Both the position numbers and the translations under genes were made by a program. From contig NZ_PHSU01000023.1 in the NCBI RefSeq assembly GCF_002814235.1, forward strand, positions 1-64,000: a stretch of DNA of 64,000 nt. The letters run 5' to 3'. The DNA comes from Pseudomonas sp. QS1027. GTDB taxonomy: Bacteria > Pseudomonadota > Gammaproteobacteria > Pseudomonadales > Pseudomonadaceae. Positions 36,212 to 45,516 of the stretch are shown here, piece after piece. The first letter of the stretch is position 1. Each line of letters begins with the position of its first letter. The notes beneath the pieces are model-generated. The model did no database searches and was not told the origin of the DNA. It saw only the letters and a list, made by a program, of their open reading frames with translations.

Positions 36212-37102
36212 TCACTCTCCACGGCCGTAAAGTTTGCTATCGGTACGCTGCACGATTGCGCAGAAGTCTTCGTTGTCGGGAAGCGTCTCACTGCTCGCCT
36301 GCCAGAGCTGTGCGACCATGCGAGAGAGGGGCAAATCAAGGTCAAGGCTCAGCGCTAGGTCGCGGGCCAGCCCGACGTCCTTGCGCATCAGGCCCATTGT
36401 GAAACCGGAGTCATACGCCTTGTTGAGAACCCAGGCAGGGAACATCGCCTGTGAAGCAGCGCTGCGACCTGAGCCCGCATTCAGTCCTTCCAGAAGTTTT
36501 TCCGGCGCGACACCTGCTTTAGCCGCCATGGCGACAGCTTCGGCAGTAGTGATGAGGTGAGCGGCACAGAGCATGTTATTGGCGATCTTGGCAACGTTGC
36601 CCGCGCCAGACTTGCCAACATGGACACGCACTGCGCTCATGCCCTCCAGTACAGGCATTGCCCGTACCAGATCGTCGTCCTCGGCACCGATCACCATCGA
36701 CATGGTGCCCGTGGCCGCCCCTCTGGGGCCGCCCGACACCGGAGCATCAATAAAGGCTATATCCAGTTTGCGAAGGGCCGCGGCAACTGTGCGGCTGGCT
36801 TCGGGAGTGGAGGTGGTCGTATCGATCACGATCAGGCCCGCGCTGCCAAATTCGACAATACCGCCCTTGCCCAGGCATACCGCTTCAACGTGTTCAGCCT
36901 TGGGCAGGGAGAGAATGAGCACTTCGGACTGTTTGATCAGCTGATTGCGGTCAGTAACCGGTTTGACGCCTTTGCTCTGCGCTTGATTCAGCGCCGCTTG
37001 CGACAAGTCAAAGCCGCTGACATCGAAACCTTTGCCAGCCAGGGTAGCGGCCATCCCGCCCCCCATGTTGCCGAGGCCGATCACACCTACTTTCAAGGAC
37101 AT
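36212..37102 (-). CDS. 3-hydroxyisobutyrate dehydrogenase-family reductase
   Basis: 296 residues. GLGNMGGGMA (10-19) is the NAD(P) loop, DAPVSGGPRGAATGTMSMV the substrate loop, and Lys in GAGNVAKIANNML the catalytic residue. Members oxidise beta-hydroxyacids (3-hydroxyisobutyrate, tartronate semialdehyde, serine analogues). Together with the aldehyde dehydrogenase it can turn a beta-hydroxyacid into a semialdehyde and then an acid. Substrate not identifiable. Fifteen bp separate it from the glyoxalase-like gene. Confidence 0.9.
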   Translation of the reverse strand: MSLKVGVIGLGNMGGGMAATLAGKGFDVSGFDLSQAALNQAQSKGVKPVTDRNQLIKQSEVLILSLPKAEHVEAVCLGKGGIVEFGSAGLIVIDTTTSTPEASRTVAAALRKLDIAFIDAPVSGGPRGAATGTMSMVIGAEDDDLVRAMPVLEGMSAVRVHVGKSGAGNVAKIANNMLCAAHLITTAEAVAMAAKAGVAPEKLLEGLNAGSGRSAASQAMFPAWVLNKAYDSGFTMGLMRKDVGLARDLALSLDLDLPLSRMVAQLWQASSETLPDNEDFCAIVQRTDSKLYGRGE

Positions 37103-37116
37103 GTGCTGAGTCTCGC

Positions 37117-38007
37117 TTAGATAGTTTGAACAAATTCAAGGATGACGTTGCCCGCAGCTCGGGGTGCGACCATCACCCGCCCTGGGACCTGGACATGAGG
37201 TACGGCGTTGTGTGCCAGGATTGAACGAACATCGCAGAGGCTCGTGGTATTGAGCTTGATGGCAATCGCGTGAGGTCGCTCTTCGACTATCTGCGGCAAC
37301 TCAATACCGGGGTATTCCCCGGCCGCAGTCGCTGCATCCATTGCCCGGAGCACACCGCATCGGGTGTCGGCTTCAAGCACGTCGCCTTCATAGCGCACGG
37401 CATCGCCATAAATAGCCCTCCAGCGGGCTTCCATGGCGGCGGGGTCAGCCAGGTAGGTGACCGCCAAAATGCCGTTTGCGCCGTTAGGATGGTGCTGCCA
37501 TCCCTTGACCCAGATCAGTTCGGGACGGTGCTGGTGACAGATGAAATTGGAGGCATCCGGAAGCGCTGGATCAATGAACAGAGCCAGGGAAACCACAGCC
37601 TCATCGTGGCGCCCATCCGGCAACATCATCCGACGGCGGAAGTCGATTCGACCCTGACTCGCCAAGCCGGACTCAACTAAACGGGCATGGTCGTCATCAG
37701 CATTTTTGCTGTGCAGGGCAACCAGCGATACGCCTTCCTCTCCGCGGTCAAGGAACTGACCCAGTTGGCGACCAAAGCAAAATCCATTGACTGAGTTTGT
37801 GCCGAACTTCGAAGGGTCATCGACGCCGATGAGCTCGATGAAGTTGCTGGGAAACATCATCAGGGAGGTCACGCTGCCCCAGGGGTGGTAGCTGACCGGA
37901 GAGGGTGAAAACCCCATCTTGCGATACTGCTCCAGTGCCACGGCGTGGTCACGTACAGTGACCAGTGGGTGGTCGATACCTTGAGGAAATTGCGCGACAG
38001 CGGTCAT
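37117..38007 (-). CDS. VOC-family glyoxalase-like protein
   Basis: 296 residues. 'GIDHPLVTVRDHAVALEQYRKMGF' and 'LMMFPSNFIELIGV' open a glyoxalase-like (Glyoxalase_3 type) module; a second betaalpha-module with HQHRPELIWVKGWQHHPNGA follows. The His/Glu ligands of a metal site are visible, and enzymes of this group are dioxygenases, lyases or epimerases. Activity cannot be named. GGAG is nine bases before the ATG. It lies 24 bp behind the serine acetyltransferase gene in the same operon. Confidence 0.78.
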   Translation of the reverse strand: MTAVAQFPQGIDHPLVTVRDHAVALEQYRKMGFSPSPVSYHPWGSVTSLMMFPSNFIELIGVDDPSKFGTNSVNGFCFGRQLGQFLDRGEEGVSLVALHSKNADDDHARLVESGLASQGRIDFRRRMMLPDGRHDEAVVSLALFIDPALPDASNFICHQHRPELIWVKGWQHHPNGANGILAVTYLADPAAMEARWRAIYGDAVRYEGDVLEADTRCGVLRAMDAATAAGEYPGIELPQIVEERPHAIAIKLNTTSLCDVRSILAHNAVPHVQVPGRVMVAPRAAGNVILEFVQTI

Positions 38008-38031
38008 AAAAATAACTCCAGTGTTGATGAG

Positions 38032-38793
38032 TCAGCCGTTGGTTTTCGAGGACAGGGTGGCAAGCGTGGATGGAGCCATACCGACCTGTTTAGCGGGTGT
38101 CCCTGCAACTACGGTCCCGGAAACGACCGACTTGAGAACGACAGAGTTGGCAGCAACGATGGCACGCTCCCCTACTTCGATGTTTCCGAGCACACTCGCT
38201 CCGGCACAAATGAGTGCACCACGCCTGATTTTTGGATGGCGATCACCGACTTCATTGAGCGTGCTACCCAGCGTGACCCCATGCCATAAGCTGACTTCAT
38301 CCTCGACCACGGCAGTCTCGCCAATCACCAGGCCAATGCCATGATCCACGAACAGTGACTTGCCCAGCTTTGCTGCGGGATGAATATCGATGCTCCAGGT
38401 ATTGGCCGCCCAGTTCTGCAAGAGAACGGCGCTTTGAATGTCGCCCTCGTTCCACAACGCATGGGCAATGCGATAAGCCTGCACCGCCTGGATGCCACGA
38501 AACGTCAAAAACGCCGTGAGGTGATCGGGACATGCCGGGTTGACCTTCACCAGGTACTCAATGTCCGCCGCAGCGCTCTGGGCAATCGACTCAGAGGCTT
38601 GAATCAAAGAGCCGAACCATTGCGCCAGGTTGGGTCCGCCCTTGTCCGCAAGGGCGTGAGCGAGGTTGGCCGCCAGGGCGGCCTCAAACGATTTATGCGA
38701 CAGCACATGGATGTCCGCATAAGTGCCAAGCACCGGGTTGCGTGCGCCAAGTTGCCGGGCTTGGTCGCATAACCTCAGCCATAGAGAATTCAT
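38032..38793 (-). CDS. cysE: serine O-acetyltransferase-like enzyme
   Basis: 253 residues: an N-terminal helical domain, then a left-handed beta-helix of hexapeptide repeats with IHPAAKLGKSLFVDHGIG (catalytic His), VIGETAVVEDEVSLWHGVTLG and the C-terminal tail that in CysE binds cysteine. CysE makes O-acetylserine from serine and acetyl-CoA. A normal cysE is not placed in a catabolic operon with amidohydrolase and aldehyde dehydrogenase, so this is probably a specialised paralogue acting on a serine-like or S-substituted substrate. AGGAG precedes the ATG. First gene of the operon, divergent from a LysR gene with a palindromic operator between them. Confidence 0.85.
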   Translation of the reverse strand: MNSLWLRLCDQARQLGARNPVLGTYADIHVLSHKSFEAALAANLAHALADKGGPNLAQWFGSLIQASESIAQSAAADIEYLVKVNPACPDHLTAFLTFRGIQAVQAYRIAHALWNEGDIQSAVLLQNWAANTWSIDIHPAAKLGKSLFVDHGIGLVIGETAVVEDEVSLWHGVTLGSTLNEVGDRHPKIRRGALICAGASVLGNIEVGERAIVAANSVVLKSVVSGTVVAGTPAKQVGMAPSTLATLSSKTNG

Positions 38794-38870
38794 TGTGAGC
38801 TCCTGTTCCTGATGACACGAGTATGGACACCGTGATAGCAGAGCATCAATAATCCAAAAATCTAAATTTC

Positions 38871-38887
38871 GTTGCGATTATCGCAAC
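38871..38887. promoter_or_regulatory. LysR operator palindrome, copy 1
   Basis: GTTGCGATTATCGCAAC, a perfect 17-bp palindrome with the LysR T-N11-A form, in the divergent cysE/LysR promoter region and 11 bp before the LysR start codon. The same sequence with C at the centre lies at 39866. Confidence 0.75.
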
Positions 38888-38898
38888 ACAGGAAGCTT

Positions 38899-39804
38899 AT
38901 GAGCCTGGTACAAGACCGACGCATCCTCTATTTCTTCGAGGCCGTGCGCCTTGGCAGTGTCCGAGCGGCCGCCGATTCGCTCGACGTCGCCCCTTCGGCG
39001 GTGAGCCGACATGTCGCACAGTTGGAGCAGGAGCTCAATGCCCCACTTATGGAGAGGCACCGCCGGGGTGTGAAACCGACGGAGGCCGGTGAGCGGGTAC
39101 TGGAGTATTACCGCCAGCGAATGGCACAGCAGGAAGTGCTCCTTGATTCACTGCAGTCGCTGCGTGGCCTTCAAAGCGGCTCGGTTGTTCTTTCGGTAGG
39201 TGAAGGATTCATTGAGGGCCTGACGGCATCGCTGACTCGTTTCTCCACCCTCTACCCCAAGGTTGACTTGCAGGTAAATATTGGCGGAAGCAACGACGTC
39301 ATCAGGCAGGTGGTGGAGGACGACTCGCATATCGGCCTGGTATTCAACCCTGCTGGCGATCCGAAGATTCGCGCTCATGTCAGGCGGCGGCAACCGGTAC
39401 GGGTGATCGTTACACAAGACCATCCATTGGCGGAGGAGAAAGGCCCTATCACCCTGAGAGGTCTGGATCGCCATCGCCTTGCACTGCCGGGCGTTTCCTT
39501 CGGCATCCGGCAAATTCTGACCTTGGCAGAGCAACAGCTCGGCATCGACCTGGTGCCGACACTCACCTGCAACAACTTATCAATGCTCAAGCGCTATGCG
39601 ATGCAGGGAGGCGTCACGCTCCTGCCCGCCTTTGTGGTGGAGGAAGAGTTGAAAAATGGGCAACTGCTTGCATTGCCTTTGCATCACGAGGTTTTCAGTA
39701 GCCCTGAGGCCCAGCTGATTACGCGGCTGGGCCGACAGCTCAGTGTCGGGGCCAATCGCCTGATGAGCATGCTGCTCCAGGACATGAGCGCCTTCAGAGA
39801 ATGA
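38899..39804 (+). CDS. LysR-family regulator of the amino-acid cluster
   Basis: 301 residues from the ATG at 38899 (AGGA upstream; the frame is open to 38872). HTH with GSVRAAADSLDVAPSAVSRH; the effector domain includes LSVGEGFIEGLTASLTRF and GVTLLPAFVVEEEL. It is divergent from the six-gene minus-strand cluster and upstream of the permease, and an identical palindrome stands before its own gene and before the permease, so it probably controls both flanks. Inducer unknown, likely an amino acid derivative. Confidence 0.88.
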   Translation: MSLVQDRRILYFFEAVRLGSVRAAADSLDVAPSAVSRHVAQLEQELNAPLMERHRRGVKPTEAGERVLEYYRQRMAQQEVLLDSLQSLRGLQSGSVVLSVGEGFIEGLTASLTRFSTLYPKVDLQVNIGGSNDVIRQVVEDDSHIGLVFNPAGDPKIRAHVRRRQPVRVIVTQDHPLAEEKGPITLRGLDRHRLALPGVSFGIRQILTLAEQQLGIDLVPTLTCNNLSMLKRYAMQGGVTLLPAFVVEEELKNGQLLALPLHHEVFSSPEAQLITRLGRQLSVGANRLMSMLLQDMSAFRE

Positions 39805-39865
39805 TGCGATACCCAATGCTTGAACACGGCCCCATCGCCCGTGCTACGGCCCGGAACGCCTAAGT

Positions 39866-39882
39866 GTTGCGATCATCGCAAC
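39866..39882. promoter_or_regulatory. LysR operator palindrome, copy 2
   Basis: GTTGCGATCATCGCAAC, identical to 38871-38887 except for the central base. It lies 204 bp before the permease start and links the permease to the LysR protein. Confidence 0.75.
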
Positions 39883-40085
39883 ATAAAACGAACTTGGCAT
39901 CATTGTTCCGCCTTTTCTCAAGCTCCCATACTGCGACCCAACTTCTCCGGGACCAATGGCCACTGAACGGCAACTGGCGCGGTCATTCGACAAGCCAGGA
40001 AACCGCGCTTCAAACATAAAAAGTAGACCCCCCCTCAGTGGCTTCCCGGACAACCGGCCTACAAATCAAATAACAGGGGTTGGAA

Positions 40086-41483
40086 ATGGATGAGTTAAGA
40101 AAAAACGGGCTTCACCGGGATCTCAAGGAGCGTCACATACGCCTCATTGGCCTGGGAACCTGCATCGGTGTCGGCCTGTTTCTGGGCTCTTCGGCGGCCA
40201 TAAAACTGGCCGGACCTGCGGTGATGCTGGCATATTTGATTGCCGGTTTATTCATCTACGTGGTGATGCGGGCGCTGGGTGAAATGTGCGTCCACAATCC
40301 CGTCGCAGGTTCTTTCAGCCGGTATGCCCATGACTATCTGGGCCCCATGGCCGGATTTGTCAGTGGTTGGAACTATTGGTTCCTGTGGATCGTCACGTGC
40401 CTGGCAGAGGTCACGGCCGTTGCCATCTACATGGGCGTCTGGTTCCCAAGCGTTGCGCCGTGGATATGGGCCATGACCTCATTAATGCTGATGGTCGCGA
40501 TCAACCTGCTCTCAGTGAAGGTGTTTGGAGAGTTCGAATTCTGGTTCTCCTTGATTAAGGTCGTGACCATTCTAGGGCTAATCATCACTGGGCTTGGCCT
40601 GATCATCTTTGGTATCGGCAACAACGGTCACCCCATGGGCATATCCAACCTATGGAGCCACGGTGGTTTCATGCCACACGGCGTGTTCGGCGTAATGATG
40701 GCATTTCAAATGGTGACGTTTGCCTATGGGGGCATCGAAATCATCGGCCTGACAGCAGGAGAAGCCAAGCATCCAAAAACCACGATTCCTCAAGCCATTC
40801 GCTCAGTGCCCTGGAGAATCCTGCTGTTCTACGTCGGCGCGATCTTTGTCATTCTGTCGATTTACCCTTGGAATGCCGAAGGTCAAGGCAGCCCCTTCGT
40901 CAGTACTTTCGAAGCACTCGGGATCAAATCAGCCGCAGGCCTGATCAATTTCGTGGTAATCACCGCAGCGCTGTCGTCCTGTAACGGAGGCATCTACAGC
41001 ACGGGTCGCATGCTGATGAATCTGACGGATCAGCAGCAGGCACCCCGGTTTTTCGGCAAAACCACGGTGCACGGTGTACCTCGCCGCGCGTTGATGCTGA
41101 CGTTGGTCATGTTGTTTATCGGCGTACTGCTCAACTACATGGCGCCAGCCAAGGTATTTATCTGGCTGACCGCGGTCGCTGCCACTGGCAACATCACGAC
41201 CTGGATTCTGATTCTGCTCGCGCAAATCCGCTTCCGACGAGGACTCATCCAAATCGAGGTCGATACCTGCGATTTCAGAATGCCAGGTTGGCCGCTCACA
41301 AGTTATGCAGCGCTGGCCTTTATGCTGTTCGTGCTAGGCATCATGGCTTACATGGAAGATACCCGATTAGGAGTCATCGCCGGGGCCTTGTGGCTCATTT
41401 ACTTAACCGGTGTTTACTGGACCGTGTATCGAAAGAAAAAAGGTGTATTGGTCAACTCCGTAAGTTACCCCTCCATTGACTGA
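40086..41483 (+). CDS. amino acid permease (APC/AAT family)
   Basis: 465 residues from the ATG at 40086 (GGGG six bases upstream). Twelve membrane helices; KERHIRLIGLGTCIGVGLFLG and PVAGSFSRYAHDYLGPMAGF are the signatures of the amino acid transporter (AAT) group of the APC superfamily, near proline/GABA/D-serine permeases. Proton-coupled uptake at the inner membrane. Together with the divergent cluster it should import the substrate of that pathway. Ends before a terminator at 41510-41527 region (TTGGAGG/CCTCCAA). Confidence 0.9.
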   Translation: MDELRKNGLHRDLKERHIRLIGLGTCIGVGLFLGSSAAIKLAGPAVMLAYLIAGLFIYVVMRALGEMCVHNPVAGSFSRYAHDYLGPMAGFVSGWNYWFLWIVTCLAEVTAVAIYMGVWFPSVAPWIWAMTSLMLMVAINLLSVKVFGEFEFWFSLIKVVTILGLIITGLGLIIFGIGNNGHPMGISNLWSHGGFMPHGVFGVMMAFQMVTFAYGGIEIIGLTAGEAKHPKTTIPQAIRSVPWRILLFYVGAIFVILSIYPWNAEGQGSPFVSTFEALGIKSAAGLINFVVITAALSSCNGGIYSTGRMLMNLTDQQQAPRFFGKTTVHGVPRRALMLTLVMLFIGVLLNYMAPAKVFIWLTAVAATGNITTWILILLAQIRFRRGLIQIEVDTCDFRMPGWPLTSYAALAFMLFVLGIMAYMEDTRLGVIAGALWLIYLTGVYWTVYRKKKGVLVNSVSYPSID

Positions 41484-41508
41484 TCTATTACCTGCTCCCG
41501 GACTAATT

Positions 41509-41528
41509 TTTTGGAGGTGCCTCCAAGT
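41509..41528 (+). terminator. stem-loop after permease
   Basis: TTGGAGG and CCTCCAA around a 2-base loop directly after a T-run and before no long T-run, so the stem could act as a weak terminator for the permease gene, in either direction. Confidence 0.4.
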
Positions 41529-41656
41529 GATATCCAGAAATAACTTGAACCGTGCGTTCCCCTCAGTTTGAACTCGCATGCATGAATCTGGCGATACGCA
41601 AAAAGCCGTCGCCACTCGTGCGGTTTGGTCACCCTCGTTTGCGGGTTCAGCTGTTT

Positions 41657-41685
41657 GCTTCCAGAGCAATCTGGAAGCTTTTTTT
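41657..41685 (+). terminator. rho-independent terminator
   Basis: GCTTCCAGA (41657-41665) pairs with TCTGGAAGC (41670-41678) over a 4-base loop and is followed by seven T. It has no gene directly upstream except the permease about 170 bp away. Confidence 0.8.
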
Positions 41686-41828
41686 ACAAAACAGCTATCA
41701 ACATTGAGGTACCACTCAATGCAGCCTGGTACTGCGCCAACTGGAGACCGTAATACGGCAGGTGTGCGCTGACGCCACACTCTCCCTCACTTCTGTCGTA
41801 AGCAATCTGCTTTGGTAAAATCCAAGGC

Positions 41829-41891
41829 ATGACTTCCTCACCCAACCTCGACCAAATGCTCCCCGATCAACTGCGAGTATTCGCTTCGCAG
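41829..41891 (+). pseudogene. IS66 TnpC, first 21 codons
   Basis: MTSSPNLDQMLPDQLRVFAS is the N-terminus of an IS66-type TnpC (MxSxPxLDQMTPxQLRALAAQL). Homology stops near 41895 at a palindrome CTCATGCGCATGAG (41915-41928). The upstream sequence is the usual spacer before tnpC. The matching 3' end lies on the other strand at 47348, but the two were not shown to be one element. Confidence 0.7.
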
Positions 41892-41984
41892 TTGATGTCG
41901 AAACGCGGCTTGCTCATGCGCATGAGCAACCGAGTGAGATCCCCTGTGCAATTATTCTCGCGGGCGTGGCTTGTAAAGTTGAAC

Positions 41985-42365
41985 TCAGGCCTCCCAGCGA
42001 AGCCTTTCCAAGCGTTGCCAGAGAGCCTGCTGCGTAGTCTCAAGGTGGCGAAGACTTGACCAGACCTCTGCCAGTCGTGACACCGTAATCCCTCGCACAT
42101 CAACCACAAAGCCTGCCTCAAGTAGCTTTTCACGGTTAGCGAAGAGCGCTTGCCCCAGATCATCATCAATCTCTTTCTGCTCGAAGGTTACATCGAAGAA
42201 GCGTTCGTGCAGGTCTTGGAACTTGTCCTTGTAACGAACCCTCACCAGAAGCGCCAGATTGTTATTCAACGCTCGGGTTCCGGGGATAGCATTGTCATGC
42301 GCGAAACGCGTCCCCACGTCATCCATTCCATGTGGTGCTTCATCGATGTAAAGGAAAGATGTCAA
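41985..42365 (-). CDS. hypothetical protein, probably 5'-truncated
   Basis: 126 codons opened by a TTG with no binding site; an internal ATG at 42326 is a weaker-length alternative. The sequence is charged and helical (VRVRYKDKFQDLHERFFDVTF, LEAGFVVDVRGITVSRLAEV, LETTQQALWQRLERLRW) and does not look random, but I cannot name the family. It sits between an IS66 end and a umuC tail, so it is probably the remaining 3' part of a larger gene whose start was lost by rearrangement. Confidence 0.5.
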   Translation of the reverse strand: MTSFLYIDEAPHGMDDVGTRFAHDNAIPGTRALNNNLALLVRVRYKDKFQDLHERFFDVTFEQKEIDDDLGQALFANREKLLEAGFVVDVRGITVSRLAEVWSSLRHLETTQQALWQRLERLRWEA

Positions 42366-42501
42366 CCCATGGACATCGGTTTGAATGCATATTTGTCAGG
42401 GTTTAGATCAGGTGTCCGATGTCCATAGACCACACGAATTTTTCACCGAAATGGATCACGTGGTGTCCATGGCAAATACGCGAATTTTGTGGCGAGGAAA
42501 G

Positions 42502-42690
42502 CTAGCGTGACCAAGATGAGCCCGATCCAACAGTCCAAAGCTCATCCAACCTGGTTGTATAACTAGGGCTCTTAAGCTCTCTCCTCATACCCCATTCAGG
42601 TGATACAGGGACGCTGGCAGCCCGCAATGTACCTCGCCCCCACTTGGCATTTATCTCATCCAAAACATTCATCACTCGCCCGCTTGATAT
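42502..42690 (-). pseudogene. umuC: umuC, C-terminal fragment
   Basis: RVMNVLDEINAKWGRGTLRA, SVPVSPEWGMRRE and SYTTRLDELWTV are the C-terminal residues of UmuC/RulB-type DNA polymerase V (little-finger end). About 60 codons remain; the polymerase core is absent and the codons before RVMN do not match. No umuD is present. A relic of a mobile or plasmid-borne SOS mutagenesis operon. Confidence 0.75.
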
Positions 42691-42781
42691 ACCGTATCTG
42701 TAAAGCATGAGCACTGTGCTTGAGGCGCTGACTGGACATCCTTACCCTGTACCAGATGTGAATGACGGGCAGCAATCGACC

Positions 42782-44390
42782 GATTCTGTTGAAAAAGTAG
42801 CTCCCCTGTCTGGCCTGCGGCAAAATCTCTGCATTGGCCAGCAGGGAAGCACGCAGCATGATGGGACAGTTATCGAGTGGGCAGGAGCGGCTGTTTTACT
42901 CGTTCAACCTTGAAGATCACATCCCAGCCAATCACCTTCTGCGCAGCATTGATCAGTGCCTCGATCTGAGCGACTTGCGCCATTACCTCGCCGACTTTTA
43001 AAGCCCGATTGGGCGTCCGTCGATTGATCCCGAACTGATGACTCGCATGCTGATCGTGGGTTATTGCTACGGCATTCGCTCAGAGCGGCGGTTGTGCGAA
43101 GAGGCCCATTTGAACCTGGCGTATCGTTGGTTCTGCCGGTTGAGTCTTGAAGATGAAGTCCCTAATCACTCAACCTTTTCCAAGAATAGACACGGACGTT
43201 TCCGGGACAGCGAGCTGTTTCGCTGGTTGTTCAATGAAGTGCTGCGTCGCTGCATGGACGCCGGCCTGGTCAAGGGCGAAGGCTTTGCCGTGGACGCCAG
43301 CATCATCAAGGCGGATGCCAGCCGGCAGCGCGGTGTACCGGGTGATGAACAGGTCAACTGGAGCGATCCAGGCCTGAGCACTCGCGCTGTGCGCGAGTAC
43401 CTTGAAGCCCTCGATGAAGAGGCTCTGGCCGAAACGCTACCGAAGCGCCTATCGCTGACTGATCCTCAAGCCCGCTGGACCGCAGCTCCAGGTGGCCCAG
43501 CGTTCTACGCTTACTCCACGAATTATCTGATCGATACCGAGCACGGCGTGATCATGGATGTGGAACCCACACCGGCTCATCGAACCGCAGAAGTCGAGAG
43601 CACCAAGACGATGATCGATCGGGTCGAAGCGCAGTTCGACATCAAGCCGGAACGGCTGATTGGCGACACCGCTTATGGTACCGCACCGATGCTGGCCTGG
43701 ATGGTGGAGGAAAAGAACATCGAGCCACATGTGCCGGTGTGGGACAAAACCGAACGCAAGAACGACAGTTTTTCGAGCAACGATTTCCGCTGGAATGAAG
43801 AGACTGAGGAATACTGCTGCCCGGCTGGCAATGCATTACGTAGCGAATGGCGAGCCTTCAAGAACGAGCGTTCGCACGTCACCAAAGCCAACACCATCAT
43901 CTTCCGATCCAGGTAGACCGACTGTGTTGCCTGTCCGATGAAAGCCAAGTGCTGCCCGAACACTGCGTTCCGCAAGATCGCCCGCAGCGTTCATGAAGCC
44001 GCGCGCGATGTGGCTCGGCGAATCTCAACGACACCTGCGTACGTGCGCTCTCGCCACGAACGTAAAAAGGTCGAAATGTTGTTTGCCCACCTCAAGCGCA
44101 TCCTGAAATTGGATCGCTTGCGACTACGTGGCATGAGTGGCGCGACGGATGAATTCACGCTGGCCGCTGCGGTGCAGAACCTGAGACGGCTGGCTAAATT
44201 TACATCTCAAGGGCCACCTGCTACGGGATAGGTGCGCCTGCACTCAGCAAAAAACCTCAAACTAACCCGATAACAGAGCAGCAAAGGTCAACGAAGAGCC
44301 GAGAAACCACTCAATGTGGTGAGTCGGTTCTCCGGTGGTTGGCGTGCCTGAGTTCAGGCGAGCTGAAAATCCGACTTTTTCAACAGAATC
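42782..44390 (+). mobile_element. IS1182-family insertion sequence, complete ends
   Basis: Terminal inverted repeats GATTCTGTTGAAAAAGT at 42782-42798 and its exact complement at 44374-44390, both flanked by GACC (42778-42781 and 44391-44394) as a likely 4-bp target duplication. It holds one transposase gene (42858-44231) with two nonsense codons, so the copy cannot move by itself. Confidence 0.85.
42858..44231 (+). pseudogene. IS1182-family transposase, two nonsense codons
   Basis: 457 codons in one frame from ATG 42858. The N-terminal DUF772 part (MMGQLSSGQERLFYSFNLED and RPSIDPELMTRMLIVGYCYG), the DDE core (VDASIIKADASR, DIKPERLIGDTAYG) and the tail HLKRILKLDRLRLRG are all in place. TAA at 42999-43001 interrupts ADF-SPIGRP and TAG at 43914-43916 interrupts FRSR-TDC. 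There are no frameshifts, so only two point changes separate it from an intact gene of normal length. The inner piece 43038-43916 stays open for 293 codons. Confidence 0.88.
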
Positions 44391-44438
44391 GACCCTCAGC
44401 GGCCATTCGCCCCGCTCCGTCAGGGGCCTGCACTAAAC

Positions 44439-45383
44439 TCAGTATTCAGGCTTTGATAGAGGCCCATGTGAATACACCGCATGGCACGTCGAAATGATGA
44501 TATCCCTTAGCCTGCGGTGGACAGGGTCAGCGTCCATGCGGGGATGCCAAAGTGCCGATATCTTGAAGGTCGCAACAGGCGACGGAAGATTGAAGTTGCC
44601 CAGGGTCGAACAGCCATTCGCTGAAGCAGGATCAGCCAGGCAGGATCCAGGCACGATAGCGATCAGCTCTGATTGGCGTGCAATCCTCATCGCGTCTGGA
44701 TATCCGGGTACCACGACCGTGACGTTTCGCTTCAAATCGATGCGCTCCAGTGCGCCAGTGAGCGACCTGATCGCGCTCCCTTCCTGCAACGCGACGACGT
44801 GATTGCAAGCGGCAAACTGCTCAAGGGTGACCTGCTTGTTTTCCAGAATCGGATGCCCGATCCGCGCCACGCCGACATAGTGATCTTGGAAAAGGGCTCG
44901 GGTGCGAATCTCGGGGGCGGAAGTTCCGATCCGACCGATCTCCAAGTCGACTGAACCGTCACGAAGCGGTTGCGCGTCTTTGTTGGGTTTCGCCTCGAAA
45001 CGTAGACAGATGCGTGGAGCCACTTCAAGAACGGCCTTCACCACCGGGCCAGAAAGCCATTCCATGAATGACTGGCTGGCACGAATGGTGAACGTACCCT
45101 CGACCGATGCCATGTCAACGTCACTGACCTGCGGTCGCAGAATGGCCCTGGCATCACGGGTCAACTCGTGAACCCGATCACGCATTTCTATGGCGCGAGG
45201 CGTAGGAACCAATCCTCGTCCGGCACGCACGAGTAGAGGGTCGCCGGTTACCGCACGTAAGCGCGTAAGCGTGCGACTCATGGCCGAGGTACTGAGATTC
45301 AACCGTTGTGCAGCAAGGGTTACGCTGCATTCGGCAAGCAACATATCAAGGGCCAGCAGAAGATTCAGATCAGTGTCGCTCAT
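44439..45383 (-). CDS. LysR-family regulator
   Basis: 314 residues of the NodD-like group. HTH at about 5-63 (NLLLALDMLLAECSVTLAAQ, LNLSTSAMSRTLTRLRAVTG, RAGRGLVPTPRA). Effector domain with FTIRASQSFMEWLSGPVVKA. Divergent from the SDR gene at 45517 across 133 bp, so the SDR and amidohydrolase pair is its probable target. C-terminus reaches within about 50 bp of the IS1182 copy. Ligand unknown. Confidence 0.88.
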   Translation of the reverse strand: MSDTDLNLLLALDMLLAECSVTLAAQRLNLSTSAMSRTLTRLRAVTGDPLLVRAGRGLVPTPRAIEMRDRVHELTRDARAILRPQVSDVDMASVEGTFTIRASQSFMEWLSGPVVKAVLEVAPRICLRFEAKPNKDAQPLRDGSVDLEIGRIGTSAPEIRTRALFQDHYVGVARIGHPILENKQVTLEQFAACNHVVALQEGSAIRSLTGALERIDLKRNVTVVVPGYPDAMRIARQSELIAIVPGSCLADPASANGCSTLGNFNLPSPVATFKISALWHPRMDADPVHRRLRDIIISTCHAVYSHGPLSKPEY

Positions 45384-45516
45384 GGAAGTCCCGCTTTGAT
45401 AGGCATGTCAGATGAGGCGTTAGATGCAACTATATTGTGATTTTCTTGCGTCTACCGCTTTTTGTATCTCCCTCCTATAGTCAAGGTGAACGCAACGAAT
45501 ACTGGAGACATGAATC

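Noticed and set aside
34844..36358. 504-codon plus-strand open frame
   Set aside because: Antisense to the aldehyde dehydrogenase; the minus strand carries the conserved ALDH segments.
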